A stretch of 64,000 nucleotides of DNA from Mycobacterium parmense (GCF_010730575.1 NZ_AP022614.1:806001-870000), one strand, 5' to 3'; numbered from the stretch's first letter, positions 8,623 through 18,221 are shown. The notes: generated by a model not told the origin, from the letters alone. Program-made: numbers and translations.

Positions 8623-9816
8623 CTATAGGCTCAGCGCGCGGCCCATGCGCGAGACGGCCTCGGTGAGGATGGCTCGCGACGTGGCGAAGTTCAGCCGTAC
8701 GTAGCCGGCCCCGCCCGTTCCGAAGACGTGACCGGAGCTCAGCGCCACCCGGGCGTGGTCGAGAAACCAGCGGGCGGGTCCGGACAGATCGGCGACCACC
8801 GCCAGCCCGCTGGATGTCTGCTCGTCGATGCCGAGCTCCCGGCAGTCCAGCCAGGCGAGGTAAGTGCCTTGTGGCGGTTGGTATCTCACCCCCGGCAGGT
8901 GCTCTGAGACCAGGTCGGCCAAAAGCTCGCGGTTGTCGTCCAGGCCTTGCAGCAGCGCGTCGAGCCAGCGGTCACCGGTGCGAAACGCCTCGGCGTGCGC
9001 GATGACGCCGAAGTGGCTGGGACCGTGGCTGACCTCCTCGGGAACGCGGCGCAGGTCCGCGGCCGCCTCGGGGCCGGCGATGGCCAGGGCCGCCTTCAAC
9101 CCGGACAGGTTCCACGCCTTGGACGCCGACGTCAGCGCGAACGCGTTCTCCGCCCCAGGGATGGTCAGGAAGGGGGTGAAGCGCGCCCCCGACAGGATCA
9201 CCGGCGCGTGAATCTCGTCTGAGACCACCCGGACACCGAAGCGGCGGGCCAGCTCGGCGACCCGCCCGAGCTCTTCGTGGGAGTGCACCGCGCCCGTCGG
9301 GTTGTGCGGATTGCACAACAGGTAGGCGGCGTTGCCGCCGGAGGCCGTGGCCTTGGCGAAGGCTGACTCCAGCGCGTCGAAGTCCAGGCGGCCCTCGTGG
9401 TCGAGCGGCGCTTCGGCAACCCGGCGCCCGTCGTGCGTCACGAACGCGTAGAACGGCGCGTATACCGGCGGGTTGACGACGACGGTGTCGCCGCGGTCTG
9501 TGACGAGCCGCAGCATCTCGACGATTCCGAGCATCACGTCCGGGACGATAGTGGTGCGGTCGATCTCGACGTCGTGCCATTGCCAACGCCGCGAGGCGAA
9601 TTCGCTGACGGCCTCGGCCAGCGCGGTGCCGGACGGGTACCCGGTGTCGCCGATGTCGATGGCCCGGCGAAGGGCGTCGGCCACCGTCGGCGCCAGGTTG
9701 ACGTCCATCTCCGCGACCCACAACGGCAACACGTCGTCGGGGTGCGCGCGCCACTTGATGCTGGTGCGCTGTTGCAATTGGGCGAGCGTCAGCTCCTCGA
9801 GCGGGTTGAACGTCAC
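8623..9816 (-). CDS. PLP-dependent aminotransferase / cystathionine beta-lyase (MalY/PatB type)
   Basis: The 397-residue fold-type I PLP enzyme has Lys233 in [10 protein letters not shown], the DEIHA aspartate at 200 and an N-terminal LWVAEMDV typical of MalY/PatB C-S lyases. It probably cleaves cystathionine or other cysteine conjugates to a thiol, pyruvate and ammonia. It is near-identical in layout to M. tuberculosis Rv2294 from memory. Haloalkane dehalogenase, the neighbour at two places downstream in M. tuberculosis, also lies downstream here, but with a rearranged gap. It converges with the phosphatase gene. Confidence 0.85.
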   Translation of the reverse strand: MTFNPLEELTLAQLQQRTSIKWRAHPDDVLPLWVAEMDVNLAPTVADALRRAIDIGDTGYPSGTALAEAVSEFASRRWQWHDVEIDRTTIVPDVMLGIVEMLRLVTDRGDTVVVNPPVYAPFYAFVTHDGRRVAEAPLDHEGRLDFDALESAFAKATASGGNAAYLLCNPHNPTGAVHSHEELGRVAELARRFGVRVVSDEIHAPVILSGARFTPFLTIPGAENAFALTSASKAWNLSGLKAALAIAGPEAAADLRRVPEEVSHGPSHFGVIAHAEAFRTGDRWLDALLQGLDDNRELLADLVSEHLPGVRYQPPQGTYLAWLDCRELGIDEQTSSGLAVVADLSGPARWFLDHARVALSSGHVFGTGGAGYVRLNFATSRAILTEAVSRMGRALSL

Positions 9817-9856
9817 TCCCGCAGCCTAAGCGCGCGCGAGAGAGCCGGCTCCCGAG

Positions 9857-10960
9857 CTACCCGGTGGCGAACGCGTGCGTCGGGATCGTCAGGGGCAGGT
9901 CGACCGAGCGGAGCAGCCCCGGGTCCGCGGCGACGACGTACGGTACGGCGTTGACGACGCGCATCGCAGTGGCGACCATGGCGCCCGCCCCCGACGTCAT
10001 CCCGGCGATTCCGGCCCGACGAGGATCGCGCAGGGTGGCCGCCATGGTGCAGTCGATGTCCGGGTCGCCGGTGATCTTGACGCCATACGACAGATCGCCG
10101 ATGCCGGTCGGCCAGTCGGGGGCGACGTCGTGGGCGAGCCGGGTGACGTGCTCGATGACGATCGCCTCGCGCCCGTCGACCACGCCGATAGCCTTCATCC
10201 GCAGCGCGCCGCACGTTCCCGCCTCGACGGTGCCCATCGCGACGTCGAGCGTTCGATTGGTGACCGCGCGGTCGAAATCCTCACGTATTTGCTGGATTTC
10301 GATGCCGAGCGCGTCGCCGATCATCCGGATCTGGCCCTGCCATTCGCCGGCGATCGCGCCGGGGTAGCTGACCCAGGGCGCGAAATCGAGCGGCTGACCG
10401 AAGCCCATTCCATTGATCATGATCTCGGGAACGCCGTAGTCGTCGTAGAGGCCGATCTCGAAAGCGTGGATCTTCTCGATCGACGACGATTGAGTGGCCA
10501 GCACCAGGGGCAGGTAGTCGGCGGCGAAGCCGGGTTCGATACCCGACGCGTACAGCGAGGCCTGGCCCTGCTTGGCCGCGGCGATCATCTGGTCGCGCCA
10601 CTCGGCGGGCTCGTAGGCGTGCGGATTGACCAGACGCGTGGTGCTGGTCGTGACGACGTTGATCCCGGCTTCGAGCAGCCTGACGTAGTCCGGGACGGCC
10701 AGTGCGTCGCGCTCCGGGCCGCTCGCCGCGTAGATGACGCAGTCGGGCTTCAGGGCGATCAGCGCGTCCGCGTCGGCGGTGGCGGCCAAGCCGACGGGAT
10801 CCCCGTTGACCAGCTCGCCGACGTCCTTGCCGGCCTTCTCCGGGGAGTGGACCCACACGCCCACCAGTTCCAGGTTGGGGCGTCGCTGGATGGCCCGGAT
10901 CGCTATCGACCCGATGCCGCCCGTCGCCCACACCACGACGCGGTGTACAGCTGCTGCCAT
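9857..10960 (-). CDS. NAD(P)-dependent oxidoreductase, dihydrodipicolinate-reductase-like
   Basis: The 367-residue protein starts with a Rossmann motif (VVVWATGGIGSIAI, residues 8-21) and belongs to the DapB-fold family with 2,4-diaminopentanoate dehydrogenase. Mycobacteria carry many such paralogues, mostly uncharacterised; amine or imine redox chemistry is the usual guess. It lies 40 bases upstream of the PLP enzyme on the same strand, so the two may be cotranscribed. The substrate is unknown. Confidence 0.7.
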   Translation of the reverse strand: MAAAVHRVVVWATGGIGSIAIRAIQRRPNLELVGVWVHSPEKAGKDVGELVNGDPVGLAATADADALIALKPDCVIYAASGPERDALAVPDYVRLLEAGINVVTTSTTRLVNPHAYEPAEWRDQMIAAAKQGQASLYASGIEPGFAADYLPLVLATQSSSIEKIHAFEIGLYDDYGVPEIMINGMGFGQPLDFAPWVSYPGAIAGEWQGQIRMIGDALGIEIQQIREDFDRAVTNRTLDVAMGTVEAGTCGALRMKAIGVVDGREAIVIEHVTRLAHDVAPDWPTGIGDLSYGVKITGDPDIDCTMAATLRDPRRAGIAGMTSGAGAMVATAMRVVNAVPYVVAADPGLLRSVDLPLTIPTHAFATG

Positions 10961-11145
10961 CGCGGATCCTTTCGTGCGCTTGGAGATCGACTTCGGAAGT
11001 GAATACCGAATGTTTGATCCGCAAGCTAACAGTCTCGGAGTATGCGGTCAAGGTTGATGCGGTTTTCGGCGGGAGAAGCCGAAGATTTGAACAAATGTTA
11101 GGTATCAGCGGGGTCGCGGCGGCTGCCCGCGTGACGCTCGGTCGA

Positions 11146-12168
11146 TCAGGCGGTGGCGTCCACGAGGACCGCGCCGTCGGGCTGATTGCCGAGGGTCTGC
11201 AACGCAACGTCCCCGCCCCGGGCGGTCAGCCGAACGATCGCGGCCAACTGGTCGGGGGCGTCGCACTGCAGGTAGTGGTCGGCATTGGGGACCACCCAGT
11301 AGCGGTTGCGGCCGGGTTTGGCCTTCAGGTACTGCTGCCACACGTGGTTGGGCACCCGCAGCGGTGCGATGTTGTCGTGCAGGCCCCACACCACCGTCGT
11401 GTCGACCGGGCTCTTGGAAAGCGCTTCCAGCCAACCGGTCTCGTCGGCGGCGCGCTCGTTGAGATACTGGATCGTGTCGGGCAGCACGCGGACACCGTCG
11501 TTATGGGCGAAACACTTTGCCAGTGCCGCGATCTCGGGGTCGTCAAGCGTGCGCCTGGGCATGAACGTGCTGGCGCCCATGCCGGCGGCCAGCATTTCCG
11601 GCGTGGTCGCGGCGGCCGTGGCCCGCCCCGTGGCCGGGTCGAGCAGCGCGGTCTGGAACACCGTGAGGTTGGACAGCGGCAGATAGATGTTGGCGTTGGT
11701 CACGATGAGGTCGACGGGCACCTGTGGCGGCTCCTGGGCCGCCAACATGCCCAGCGCGATCATGCCGACGCTGCTGCCGCGGTCGTGGGTGAGCATGCGG
11801 TAGTCGGTCAGCCTCCACACCTGAGTGATCGCGTGCACCAGCAGCCGGGCGTCGTCGTACAGCGAATACACGTAGGGCTCGGGCGGCTTGTCCGACAGCC
11901 CGTAGCCCGGGAAGTCCAGGAGGTAGATGTCGAACTCGGAGCCGAGCTCCCTCGTCAGGGCGAAGTAATCGATGCTCGACGTCGGAAAGCCGTGCACGAG
12001 GACCAGAGGCGGTGCCCCCGCGGTGCCGCACCGTCGGCTGAACACCGAGACTTGCTGGCCGCCGTTGGCGGCGGTCGTCGACCGCCAGCGAAGCTCCGTG
12101 CCGCCGCCTTGCCACTCCGCGAAGATGTCCAAGCTGTCAGCATCGCAGAGGTGGTCACGGTTGGACAA
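11146..12168 (-). CDS. Alpha/beta hydrolase, epoxide-hydrolase type
   Basis: The 340-residue protein has the HGFPTSS oxyanion motif (59-65) and a nucleophile elbow THDRGSS in which the nucleophile is Asp129, not Ser. A late Asp (GLHDNIAP) and His (NADHYLQ) complete a triad. An Asp nucleophile points to epoxide hydrolase or dehalogenase chemistry through a covalent ester rather than to an esterase. The true substrate is not evident. It lies 24 bases from the LppO gene on the same strand. Confidence 0.75.
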   Translation of the reverse strand: MSNRDHLCDADSLDIFAEWQGGGTELRWRSTTAANGGQQVSVFSRRCGTAGAPPLVLVHGFPTSSIDYFALTRELGSEFDIYLLDFPGYGLSDKPPEPYVYSLYDDARLLVHAITQVWRLTDYRMLTHDRGSSVGMIALGMLAAQEPPQVPVDLIVTNANIYLPLSNLTVFQTALLDPATGRATAAATTPEMLAAGMGASTFMPRRTLDDPEIAALAKCFAHNDGVRVLPDTIQYLNERAADETGWLEALSKSPVDTTVVWGLHDNIAPLRVPNHVWQQYLKAKPGRNRYWVVPNADHYLQCDAPDQLAAIVRLTARGGDVALQTLGNQPDGAVLVDATA

Positions 12169-12192
12169 CCGTGGTTGCGACCGGTCGGCGGT

Positions 12193-12717
12193 TCAGGGGC
12201 ACGTCACGTGAATGCCGAAGGTCACCGGGCGGGTGGCGCTCTGCCCCGGCGTGGAGGCCTGGCCGGTCCCGGTCACCGTGTAGCTCTTGCCGTCCTTGGT
12301 GGTCTGGACCTGCGTCGCCGATTGCGGCGCCTGGTAGGGCAACTGGTACTGGGCGTTGCCTGCGGTGAGTGAGAGCCCGAACCCGTCGACGCTGGGCGGT
12401 GTTTCGTCGGAGAGGGCCAACGACACCGACGCCGAATCGTCGCGAACGCTGATGCGCGTGGTGAGATCTCCGGATTCGGCGGGAATCGCGTTGCGTTGGG
12501 CCGCCGCGGTGGTGCAATCGACATTCGCGACCATCGTGTGCTTGTTCCCGTCGATCATGACAGTCGTGACCGATACGGGCTTGGAACTCGTGCTGGTGCC
12601 CGCACCGCTGCCTTTGCTCGAGCACGCCGAGAGATCCGCACTCAGCGCGACCATCCCGAGTGCGGCCGTCACGAGGACGATCCGCCGCCGAGCCGGGCGA
12701 CTGTCCGGGTTCGCCAT
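12193..12717 (-). CDS. lppO: LppO/LpqH-family lipoprotein
   Basis: The 174-residue protein has a basic n-region, a hydrophobic segment and a lipobox ending LSAC (Cys32), followed by a Ser/Gly/Thr linker. The mature domain is a beta-rich LpqH-like fold. Its C-terminus (TFGIHVTCP) and the ESGDLTTR region match M. tuberculosis LppO (Rv2290) from memory. It should be lipidated and displayed on the cell envelope; function is unknown. Two mature Cys (in NVDCT and at the C-terminus) could form a disulfide. Confidence 0.8.
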   Translation of the reverse strand: MANPDSRPARRRIVLVTAALGMVALSADLSACSSKGSGAGTSTSSKPVSVTTVMIDGNKHTMVANVDCTTAAAQRNAIPAESGDLTTRISVRDDSASVSLALSDETPPSVDGFGLSLTAGNAQYQLPYQAPQSATQVQTTKDGKSYTVTGTGQASTPGQSATRPVTFGIHVTCP

Positions 12718-12773
12718 CTCACATCCTTCGCTAACACGCCAGAAGGACTATAGAGCCCGCCGCCACCGCGCGC

Positions 12774-13499
12774 TCACGGCCAGGCTTCCCAGCTGACCAT
12801 GCTGCGCAACGGTCCGGCGAACAGTGGACGCACGGCGGAGGACCGCCAGCGCTCTTCGACCAGGGGAGCCAGGGCGTCGGTGACGCGCAGCGGGTCGTCG
12901 TCGAGATAGACGACGGTGACGTACTGCGGGGCCGTCTGCCACCCCCGGGGCGGGCGGTTCCACCCGCCGCTCGAGCCGAACGTCCATGCACCGGCGGTGC
13001 CCGCGGTCGCGAGCAGCGCCGGCGCGTGTTCGGCGTGCAACCACTGCAGCCACCCGTCGGGCCGTCCGTCGGCGGGTTCCTCGACGATCAGCAGCACCCC
13101 GCGGTGCGGACGGAACGGCACCACCTCGGCGGCGACCAGAGCCTGCGGGGAGCTGTGCCATTGCAGCAGGCGCAGCCCGCAGATCTGCAGCAGCGGTCGC
13201 ATGACGGGGAAGCGGCCGTTATCCCGCAGCTCGCGACCGAGGGCGACGAAGTCGTCGAAGGTTTGCTCGACCGGGTCGCCGACCAGGTATTGCACCACGT
13301 TGCCGGTGTCGCCGAGGGGTCCGTGCGCGGCAAGCCGGTGGCCGGGGTAGTCGCCGTCCGCGATCCAGCGCAGCCCCAAGGTGATTCCCGGCAGCCGGTA
13401 TTGCTCGGGCATGTGGTCGAGCAGGTGCCAACGCAGGTAGTCGTCGTCGGTGGGCGCCGCGGCGGTGAGGCTGAAAATGCCTGCCTTGACTCGGTTCAC
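12774..13499 (-). CDS. Conserved protein with duplicated EthD-like (dimeric alpha/beta barrel) halves
   Basis: The 241-residue protein appears to hold two related halves. Residues 1-50 contain a YLRWHLLDHMPEQ segment and residues near 150 contain WLQWLHAEHAPALL, each following a short beta strand. This WH-x-x-HMP / WLHAEHAP pattern resembles EthD-like ferredoxin-fold proteins, which bind or transform small hydrophobic compounds. The function is not known. It is divergent from the TetR-P450 pair, so it may belong to the same regulated unit. Confidence 0.6.
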   Translation of the reverse strand: MNRVKAGIFSLTAAAPTDDDYLRWHLLDHMPEQYRLPGITLGLRWIADGDYPGHRLAAHGPLGDTGNVVQYLVGDPVEQTFDDFVALGRELRDNGRFPVMRPLLQICGLRLLQWHSSPQALVAAEVVPFRPHRGVLLIVEEPADGRPDGWLQWLHAEHAPALLATAGTAGAWTFGSSGGWNRPPRGWQTAPQYVTVVYLDDDPLRVTDALAPLVEERWRSSAVRPLFAGPLRSMVSWEAWP

Positions 13500-13618
13500 A
13501 CGGAACTCCGGAGGCCGCTGCTTCCCGCGGGGTGGGCGTCCCCGCCAGCCGGCCGGCGCGTCATGGTGCAGATGCTACCGGGCGGCCGGCGTTTTGCTGC
13601 GGCACCGGGCAGGCGTAG

Positions 13619-13637
13619 ATTCGAACAACGCTCGAAT
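13619..13637. promoter_or_regulatory. Candidate TetR operator between divergent genes
   Basis: ATTCGA (13619-13624) and TCGAAT (13632-13637) form a perfect 6-base inverted repeat around 7 bases. It lies 24 bases upstream of the TTG start of the TetR gene and between it and the divergent EthD-like gene. The short arms make this a weaker call than the other operators in the window. Confidence 0.4.
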
Positions 13638-13660
13638 GAAGCGTCACGAAGGAGTGACTC

Positions 13661-14257
13661 TTGCCCACCGCTCACAAGCATGCCGCCGGGACTGTGGGCC
13701 CGCGGCGGCCCTACGGCGAACTCGGTCGCGCCGAGGTGGTGGCCGCCTTGCGCGACCTGGTGGGTCGCGTCGGTGTGCAAGGGGTGACCATGCGTGACCT
13801 GGCCGCCGAGTTGGGGGCCGCCGTGCCGTCGGTGTACTACCACGTCCCCGGGAAGCGGGCCGCCATCGATTTACTCGGCGAGTCGGTGCTGGCCGACATA
13901 CCGGTTCCGGGGGTCGGCCGCTGGGACCAAAGGATCGTCGAGCTGTATTGTGCCGCAAGGGAAGTGATCATCGCTGTACCCGGCGTCGCCGGCATACTGC
14001 AGACCAGCGGTCCGAGCGAACCCGCGCGCAGGCTCGACCGGCTCAGCCGTGCACTGCTCACCGAAGCCGGGCTCGCCAAGGCCGACGCGGCCGCCGCCCA
14101 TGAGGTGCTGTACACGTACCTGCTGGGCTCGGTGAGCCTGGAGGAGTCACGTCGGCTCACCGGATCGCCGCGCGGTAAACGCAGCACTGCCAACCAGTTC
14201 CGGACGGGGCTCAACGTGGTCGTGACCGGGATCAAAACCCTTGCGGAGAAGCGATGA
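13661..14257 (+). CDS. TetR-family regulator coupled to P450
   Basis: The 198-residue protein has an N-terminal HTH at about residues 20-65 ending VPSVYYHVPGKRAAID. Its C-terminal domain is of the tetracycline-repressor type. The start is TTG, supported by GAAGGAG about 7 bases upstream, with no better ATG near the HTH. Its stop overlaps the P450 start (ATGA), so the two are translationally coupled. It probably controls the P450 and its own transcription. Confidence 0.8.
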   Translation: MPTAHKHAAGTVGPRRPYGELGRAEVVAALRDLVGRVGVQGVTMRDLAAELGAAVPSVYYHVPGKRAAIDLLGESVLADIPVPGVGRWDQRIVELYCAAREVIIAVPGVAGILQTSGPSEPARRLDRLSRALLTEAGLAKADAAAAHEVLYTYLLGSVSLEESRRLTGSPRGKRSTANQFRTGLNVVVTGIKTLAEKR

Positions 14258-15519
14258 ACGTGCCGAAGCCCACACTGGTGGGGTCCCTGGTCGTCGAGAA
14301 CCAGGACACTCCCGAGGATCGCGACGCCGCGGCTGTGCTGAACCCGGACACCTTCGTCGCCGGCGCCCCGTTCGACGCGCTGGCCCGGCTGCGAGCCGGT
14401 GCGCCCGTGCACCCGGTGCAGCTGCCCGGGCTGCCCCGGGCGTGGCTGTTGACCAAGCATGCCGACGTCCGGCTGGTCAGCCGCGACACCGACACCTTCA
14501 CCAGTAGCAAGGGCAACACGCTGGTGGAGGTCGAGGCCGGGCCGAATTCGGCGATGCTGCCCGGCATCGACCCGCCCCGCCACGTGCACTACCGCAAACT
14601 GATCAACCAGGGTTTCACGGTGCGCAACGTGCAGCGCCTGGAGACGCGGATGCGCCAGGTGGCGCGTGACATCGTCGCCGACATCATCGCCAAGGGCGAC
14701 TTCGACGCCGTCACCGACATCTCCGCGGAGATGTCCTTACAGGTGATCGCCGAAGTGCTCGGGGTCCCCGCCGAAGACCGCATGGACGTCTTCCGATGGA
14801 GCAACGCCATCGGCAGCCTGGGCATCGAAGATCCCGACTACGCCCCGGGTCCTGAAGCTCTCGGGCAGGCGGCGGCCGAAATGTTCTCGTATTGTGGCGA
14901 ATTGGTGAAGCATCGGCGCAGGCACGGTCTCACCGACGACATTTTGTCGGCCCTTCTCGCCGCCGAGGTCGACGGCGAAAAGCTCAACCGCGATCAGCTC
15001 AACGAGTTCTTCCTGCTGCTGGCGATCGCCGGCAACGAGACCACCCGCAACACGCTCAGTCACGCCATCCTGGCGCTCTCCGACCATCCCGATCAACGAG
15101 CCCTGTTGGCCCGCGACCGCGATGCGGTGAAGGCCGCGGTCGAGGAGTTGCTGCGCTGGGCCACCCCGGTGATGCACTTTCGGCGCACCGTAACCCGCGA
15201 CGTCGAGATCCGCGGCCAACGGATCCCCACCGGGGACTGGGTGCTGATGCACTACCTGTCGGCCAACCGCGACGAGGAGGTGTTCGACCGGGCCGCCCGG
15301 CTCGACGTCACCCGGCCGGACGCCGGCCACGCGGCGTTCGGGGGCGGGGGAGTGCACTTCTGCCTCGGCGCCCAGTTGGCCCGCCTCGAACTGCGCGTCA
15401 TGCTCGAAGAGTTGTACGCGAGCGTGCCGCATCTGACGGTCACGGGTGCACCGGACCGGCTGCGCTCGTCGTTTTTCCACGGCATCAAGCGACTGCCCTG
15501 CAGCCTGGGTCAGAGTTAG
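14254..15519 (+). CDS. Cytochrome P450
   Basis: The 421-residue bacterial class I P450 has an I-helix oxygen motif (IAGNETT), the ExxR of helix K (EELLRW) and the haem loop FGGGGVHFCLG with Cys370 as thiolate ligand. It needs a ferredoxin and reductase; none is adjacent, but an FprA/7Fe-ferredoxin pair lies in the 33-35 kb region. It resembles mycobacterial steroid- or terpenoid-type P450s in general layout. The subfamily and substrate cannot be assigned by eye. It is coupled to the upstream TetR gene. Confidence 0.9.
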   Translation: MNVPKPTLVGSLVVENQDTPEDRDAAAVLNPDTFVAGAPFDALARLRAGAPVHPVQLPGLPRAWLLTKHADVRLVSRDTDTFTSSKGNTLVEVEAGPNSAMLPGIDPPRHVHYRKLINQGFTVRNVQRLETRMRQVARDIVADIIAKGDFDAVTDISAEMSLQVIAEVLGVPAEDRMDVFRWSNAIGSLGIEDPDYAPGPEALGQAAAEMFSYCGELVKHRRRHGLTDDILSALLAAEVDGEKLNRDQLNEFFLLLAIAGNETTRNTLSHAILALSDHPDQRALLARDRDAVKAAVEELLRWATPVMHFRRTVTRDVEIRGQRIPTGDWVLMHYLSANRDEEVFDRAARLDVTRPDAGHAAFGGGGVHFCLGAQLARLELRVMLEELYASVPHLTVTGAPDRLRSSFFHGIKRLPCSLGQS

Positions 15520-15539
15520 TCACGTTCGGCCCGGCGACA

Positions 15540-16382
15540 TCAGCCCCGGCTGACCCGGCGGTGCGGATCCGAACTCCATTCGGACCAGGAGCCCGGATAC
15601 AGCGCGGCGTCACGACCCGTGGCGGCCAGCGCCGCGATGGTCACGGTCGCGGTGACGCCCGAGCCGCAGTAGACCCCGAGATCGCCGTCGAAGTCCACGC
15701 CGCTGTCGGACAGCACTTGCGACAGCGGGCCGGGCTCGAGGAACGTGCCGTCGGCCGAGAGCACAGCGGTGCTGGGCACGTTCACGGCGTCGGGTATGTG
15801 ACCGGCAACGGGGTCGAGGGGTTCGACGTCGCCGCGGAACCGTTCCGGAGCGCGCGCGTCGAGCAACGTCACGGCGCCGGTTTGCTGCGCCGTCAACGCA
15901 CTTCGGCTGCCGGCGTACAAATCGTCATGCCGCACAGTGACGTTCCCGGGCGACGGTTCGACCGGACCCGTCTGGAGGTCCCGCCCGGTCGCCCGCCACG
16001 CGGCCAGCCCGCCGTCCAGGATCCGGACCTGGTCCAGTCCCGCCGCGGTCAGCACCCACCACGCCCGCGCGGAACCGGCCCGATTCCAGTCGTCGTAGAC
16101 CACCACCGGCGTGCCCTGCCGGATTCCCCAACGCCGGGCGGCCGCCTGCAGATCCTGGCCCGAGGGCAGCGGATGGCGGCCGCGGCCGGTGATCGTGTGA
16201 TCGCTGAGCTCGTCGTCGAGCGACACATACACCGCGCCCGGAATGTGGCCCCGGGTATAGGCTTGGCGGCCGTCGGGAGCGTCCACCCGCCAGCGCACGT
16301 CCAGGATGGTCACCGGGTCACCGGCGTCGATCAGTGCGGCCAGTTCGGTGGCGGTGATCAGCACCTGGTTGCGAGCTTTCAC
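15540..16382 (-). CDS. sseB: Thiosulfate/3-mercaptopyruvate sulfurtransferase
   Basis: The 280-residue protein has two rhodanese domains: an inactive N-terminal one with LDVRW and GHIPGAV, and a C-terminal one with the active loop CGSGVT holding the catalytic Cys. It moves sulfane sulfur from thiosulfate or mercaptopyruvate to an acceptor. It matches M. tuberculosis SseB (Rv2291) from memory. The GTG at 16382 is chosen because homology begins there (VKARNQVLITA) and AAGGAGGG lies about 7 bases upstream; a Met 16 codons earlier adds unrelated sequence. Confidence 0.88.
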   Translation of the reverse strand: MKARNQVLITATELAALIDAGDPVTILDVRWRVDAPDGRQAYTRGHIPGAVYVSLDDELSDHTITGRGRHPLPSGQDLQAAARRWGIRQGTPVVVYDDWNRAGSARAWWVLTAAGLDQVRILDGGLAAWRATGRDLQTGPVEPSPGNVTVRHDDLYAGSRSALTAQQTGAVTLLDARAPERFRGDVEPLDPVAGHIPDAVNVPSTAVLSADGTFLEPGPLSQVLSDSGVDFDGDLGVYCGSGVTATVTIAALAATGRDAALYPGSWSEWSSDPHRRVSRG

Positions 16383-16620
16383 GGATAGGCCCTCCTTGTC
16401 GCTCGTGCGAGGCTGGCAACGAGAATGCAATTAAACTCTGGGGGAACTAAAAGTGAACGGCGGTTTGATCTTTAGGTTATGCCCGTCGCCGCCGCCCGCG
16501 CGCTATTGACCCCTCAACCCCTGCCGCGCAAGGATTGAGCGCAACGAAATTCCGACGGTGACGACTTCGGACCCTAGCCCCTGCCCGATGTCGATGTGAA
16601 GCTTCGAAGGTGATGAGCAA

Positions 16621-16944
16621 ATGAGATTCAAGACTTCTGCATGCGCGCTCGCCGCGGCCGCCGCCGTGCTGTTGCCCGCCGGCACGGCGCGCGCCGACCA
16701 GAATGACACCGACTTCAGCAACTATCTCCAGTCGCACGGCATCAACCTGGGCTCGACGTCGCAGGTCGTGAACATGGCGAAGGTCATGTGCAAAGACCTC
16801 GACGCGGGCTACAGCCAGAAGGACGAGATCGACCAGCTGACGGGCACGGCGAAGCTGACCCAGCAGCAGGCCGAGGCCTTCATCGGCGCGGCCACCGCCG
16901 ACTACTGCCCGGGCAAGCATTCACCCAACAAGCCGGGCACCTGA
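16621..16944 (+). CDS. DUF732 secreted protein
   Basis: The 107-residue protein has a Sec signal peptide of about 25 residues (hydrophobic AAAAAVLLPAG, cleavage near ARA-DQ). The small mature domain has two Cys (MCKDL and DYCPG) that likely form a disulfide, as in mycobacterial DUF732 proteins. These are exported proteins of unknown role, often in several copies. It stands alone, with GAAGGTGATG as a possible ribosome site. Confidence 0.8.
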   Translation: MRFKTSACALAAAAAVLLPAGTARADQNDTDFSNYLQSHGINLGSTSQVVNMAKVMCKDLDAGYSQKDEIDQLTGTAKLTQQQAEAFIGAATADYCPGKHSPNKPGT

Positions 16945-16993
16945 CGGAACCCGGCCGGGCTGCGCCTGAGCCGGTCTACCGACTGATGGTCTG

Positions 16994-17018
16994 GTATACC
17001 GACCACTGGTCGGTATAC
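16994..17018. promoter_or_regulatory. Perfect 25-base palindromic operator
   Basis: GTATACCGACCA (16994-17005) and TGGTCGGTATAC (17007-17018) are exact complements around one base. A degenerate half-site, GTCTACCGACTG, lies just upstream, so two dimers might bind. The start of the membrane-protein/TetR operon is 28 bases downstream. It is very likely the binding site of the TetR encoded at 17470. Confidence 0.8.
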
Positions 17019-17045
17019 ACTCATCCCAACCATGGAGGTTGGGCG

Positions 17046-17486
17046 ATGAGCGCACCAGATCAAGCGCAGATCCGCACCCGCATGTTCGCCCGCGTCCTGG
17101 GCCCGTTCTTCACGATCGTGCCCACCACGGTCGCGGTGCGCGGCTCGTACATGCAGACGTTGTTCACCGAATTCAAGGCAAATCCAATGTGGCCGTGGCT
17201 TTTTGGCGCCATCCTACTGATGTCCGGCCTGATCGTCATCGCGTTCCACCAGTACTGGCGCAGCCCGGCGGCGATCATCGTATCGGTGCTGGGCTGGTTC
17301 CTGGCGATCCGCGGGGTGCTGCTACTGACCGTGCCGTCGGCCTACGACGCCGCCGGCAACGGGATCTACAGTGCGGGTGCCACCGCGGCGATCTGGGCGC
17401 TCTTCGGCTGCCTGGCCTCGGCCGGGCTCTACCTGACCTACGTCGGTTGGAAGCCGGAGGGCCGCCCGCATGCCGCGGGTCGTTAA
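17046..17486 (+). CDS. Four-helix membrane protein upstream of TetR
   Basis: The 146-residue protein has about four hydrophobic segments (around residues 14-30, 45-65, 72-92 and 108-130) and a GWKPEG tail. I do not recognise the family. A strong GGAGGTTGGGCG ribosome site precedes the ATG. Its last 17 bases overlap the TetR start, so both are probably expressed together under the palindrome upstream. A transport or stress role under TetR control is a guess. Confidence 0.65.
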   Translation: MSAPDQAQIRTRMFARVLGPFFTIVPTTVAVRGSYMQTLFTEFKANPMWPWLFGAILLMSGLIVIAFHQYWRSPAAIIVSVLGWFLAIRGVLLLTVPSAYDAAGNGIYSAGATAAIWALFGCLASAGLYLTYVGWKPEGRPHAAGR

Positions 17487-18177
17487 GCACCCCGATATCC
17501 GCAGGGCGGAGCTGCTCGATCGGGCCTCGGAGCTCTTCCTGCGGCACGGCTACGACAATGTGAGCCTCAACGACGTGATCGCGGACGCCGGGGTGTCCAA
17601 AGGCGCCTTTTATCACTGGTTTCCGTCTAAGGATTCGCTGGTGGCAGCCTTGGCCGAACGCAGTGCGCGCGAGGCGTTCGCCCGTGTCGAGCACGCTGTC
17701 GAGCAGTGCAGTGGGGGTGCGCTGTCCCGGCTCAACGCGGCCTTGGCGGCCGGGTTTCGGGTCAAGATGCAGATGGCCGCACCGGAGCAGCTCGCTGCGA
17801 TGGCGTCGTTGCTGCAACCCAGCAACGCCCACCTGTACGGGCGGATCCTCGCCGTCGAAGAGGCGCTCTTCCTACCCCTGCTGGCACGAGTGATCGCCGA
17901 GGGTGTTTCAGAGGGCGTGTTCGACACGTTCGACGCCGAAGGCGTGGCCGACATGATTTACGGTCTTGCCGCACGCACGAACTCGAAGATCCTGGATGTC
18001 CTGCGGGCGGCCGACGAAGCTTCCCGCGCCGGTGCTATCGACATTCTGACAACGAGATTCACGCTGCACGGGATCGCCGTCGACCGAATCCTCGGGGTGC
18101 CCGACGGGAGCGTCATCACGCTCACACGCGGAGAGGTCGAAGCGATGGTCGCCGCGCTGCCGCGCAGCTTTATCTAG
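17470..18177 (+). CDS. TetR-family regulator
   Basis: The 235-residue protein has an N-terminal HTH (about 12-58) with SKGAFYHWFPSKDSLV. The C-terminal ligand domain is larger than usual and ends in a segment after residue 190 (HGIAVDRILGV...) that is not typical. It overlaps the preceding membrane-protein gene and likely represses the pair through the palindrome at 16994. The inducer is unknown. Confidence 0.82.
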   Translation: MPRVVKHPDIRRAELLDRASELFLRHGYDNVSLNDVIADAGVSKGAFYHWFPSKDSLVAALAERSAREAFARVEHAVEQCSGGALSRLNAALAAGFRVKMQMAAPEQLAAMASLLQPSNAHLYGRILAVEEALFLPLLARVIAEGVSEGVFDTFDAEGVADMIYGLAARTNSKILDVLRAADEASRAGAIDILTTRFTLHGIAVDRILGVPDGSVITLTRGEVEAMVAALPRSFI

Positions 18178-18221
18178 CGTCCGGAGCCGCTAATTCGCTC
18201 GCAGCAGGTTCGATGTGGACA

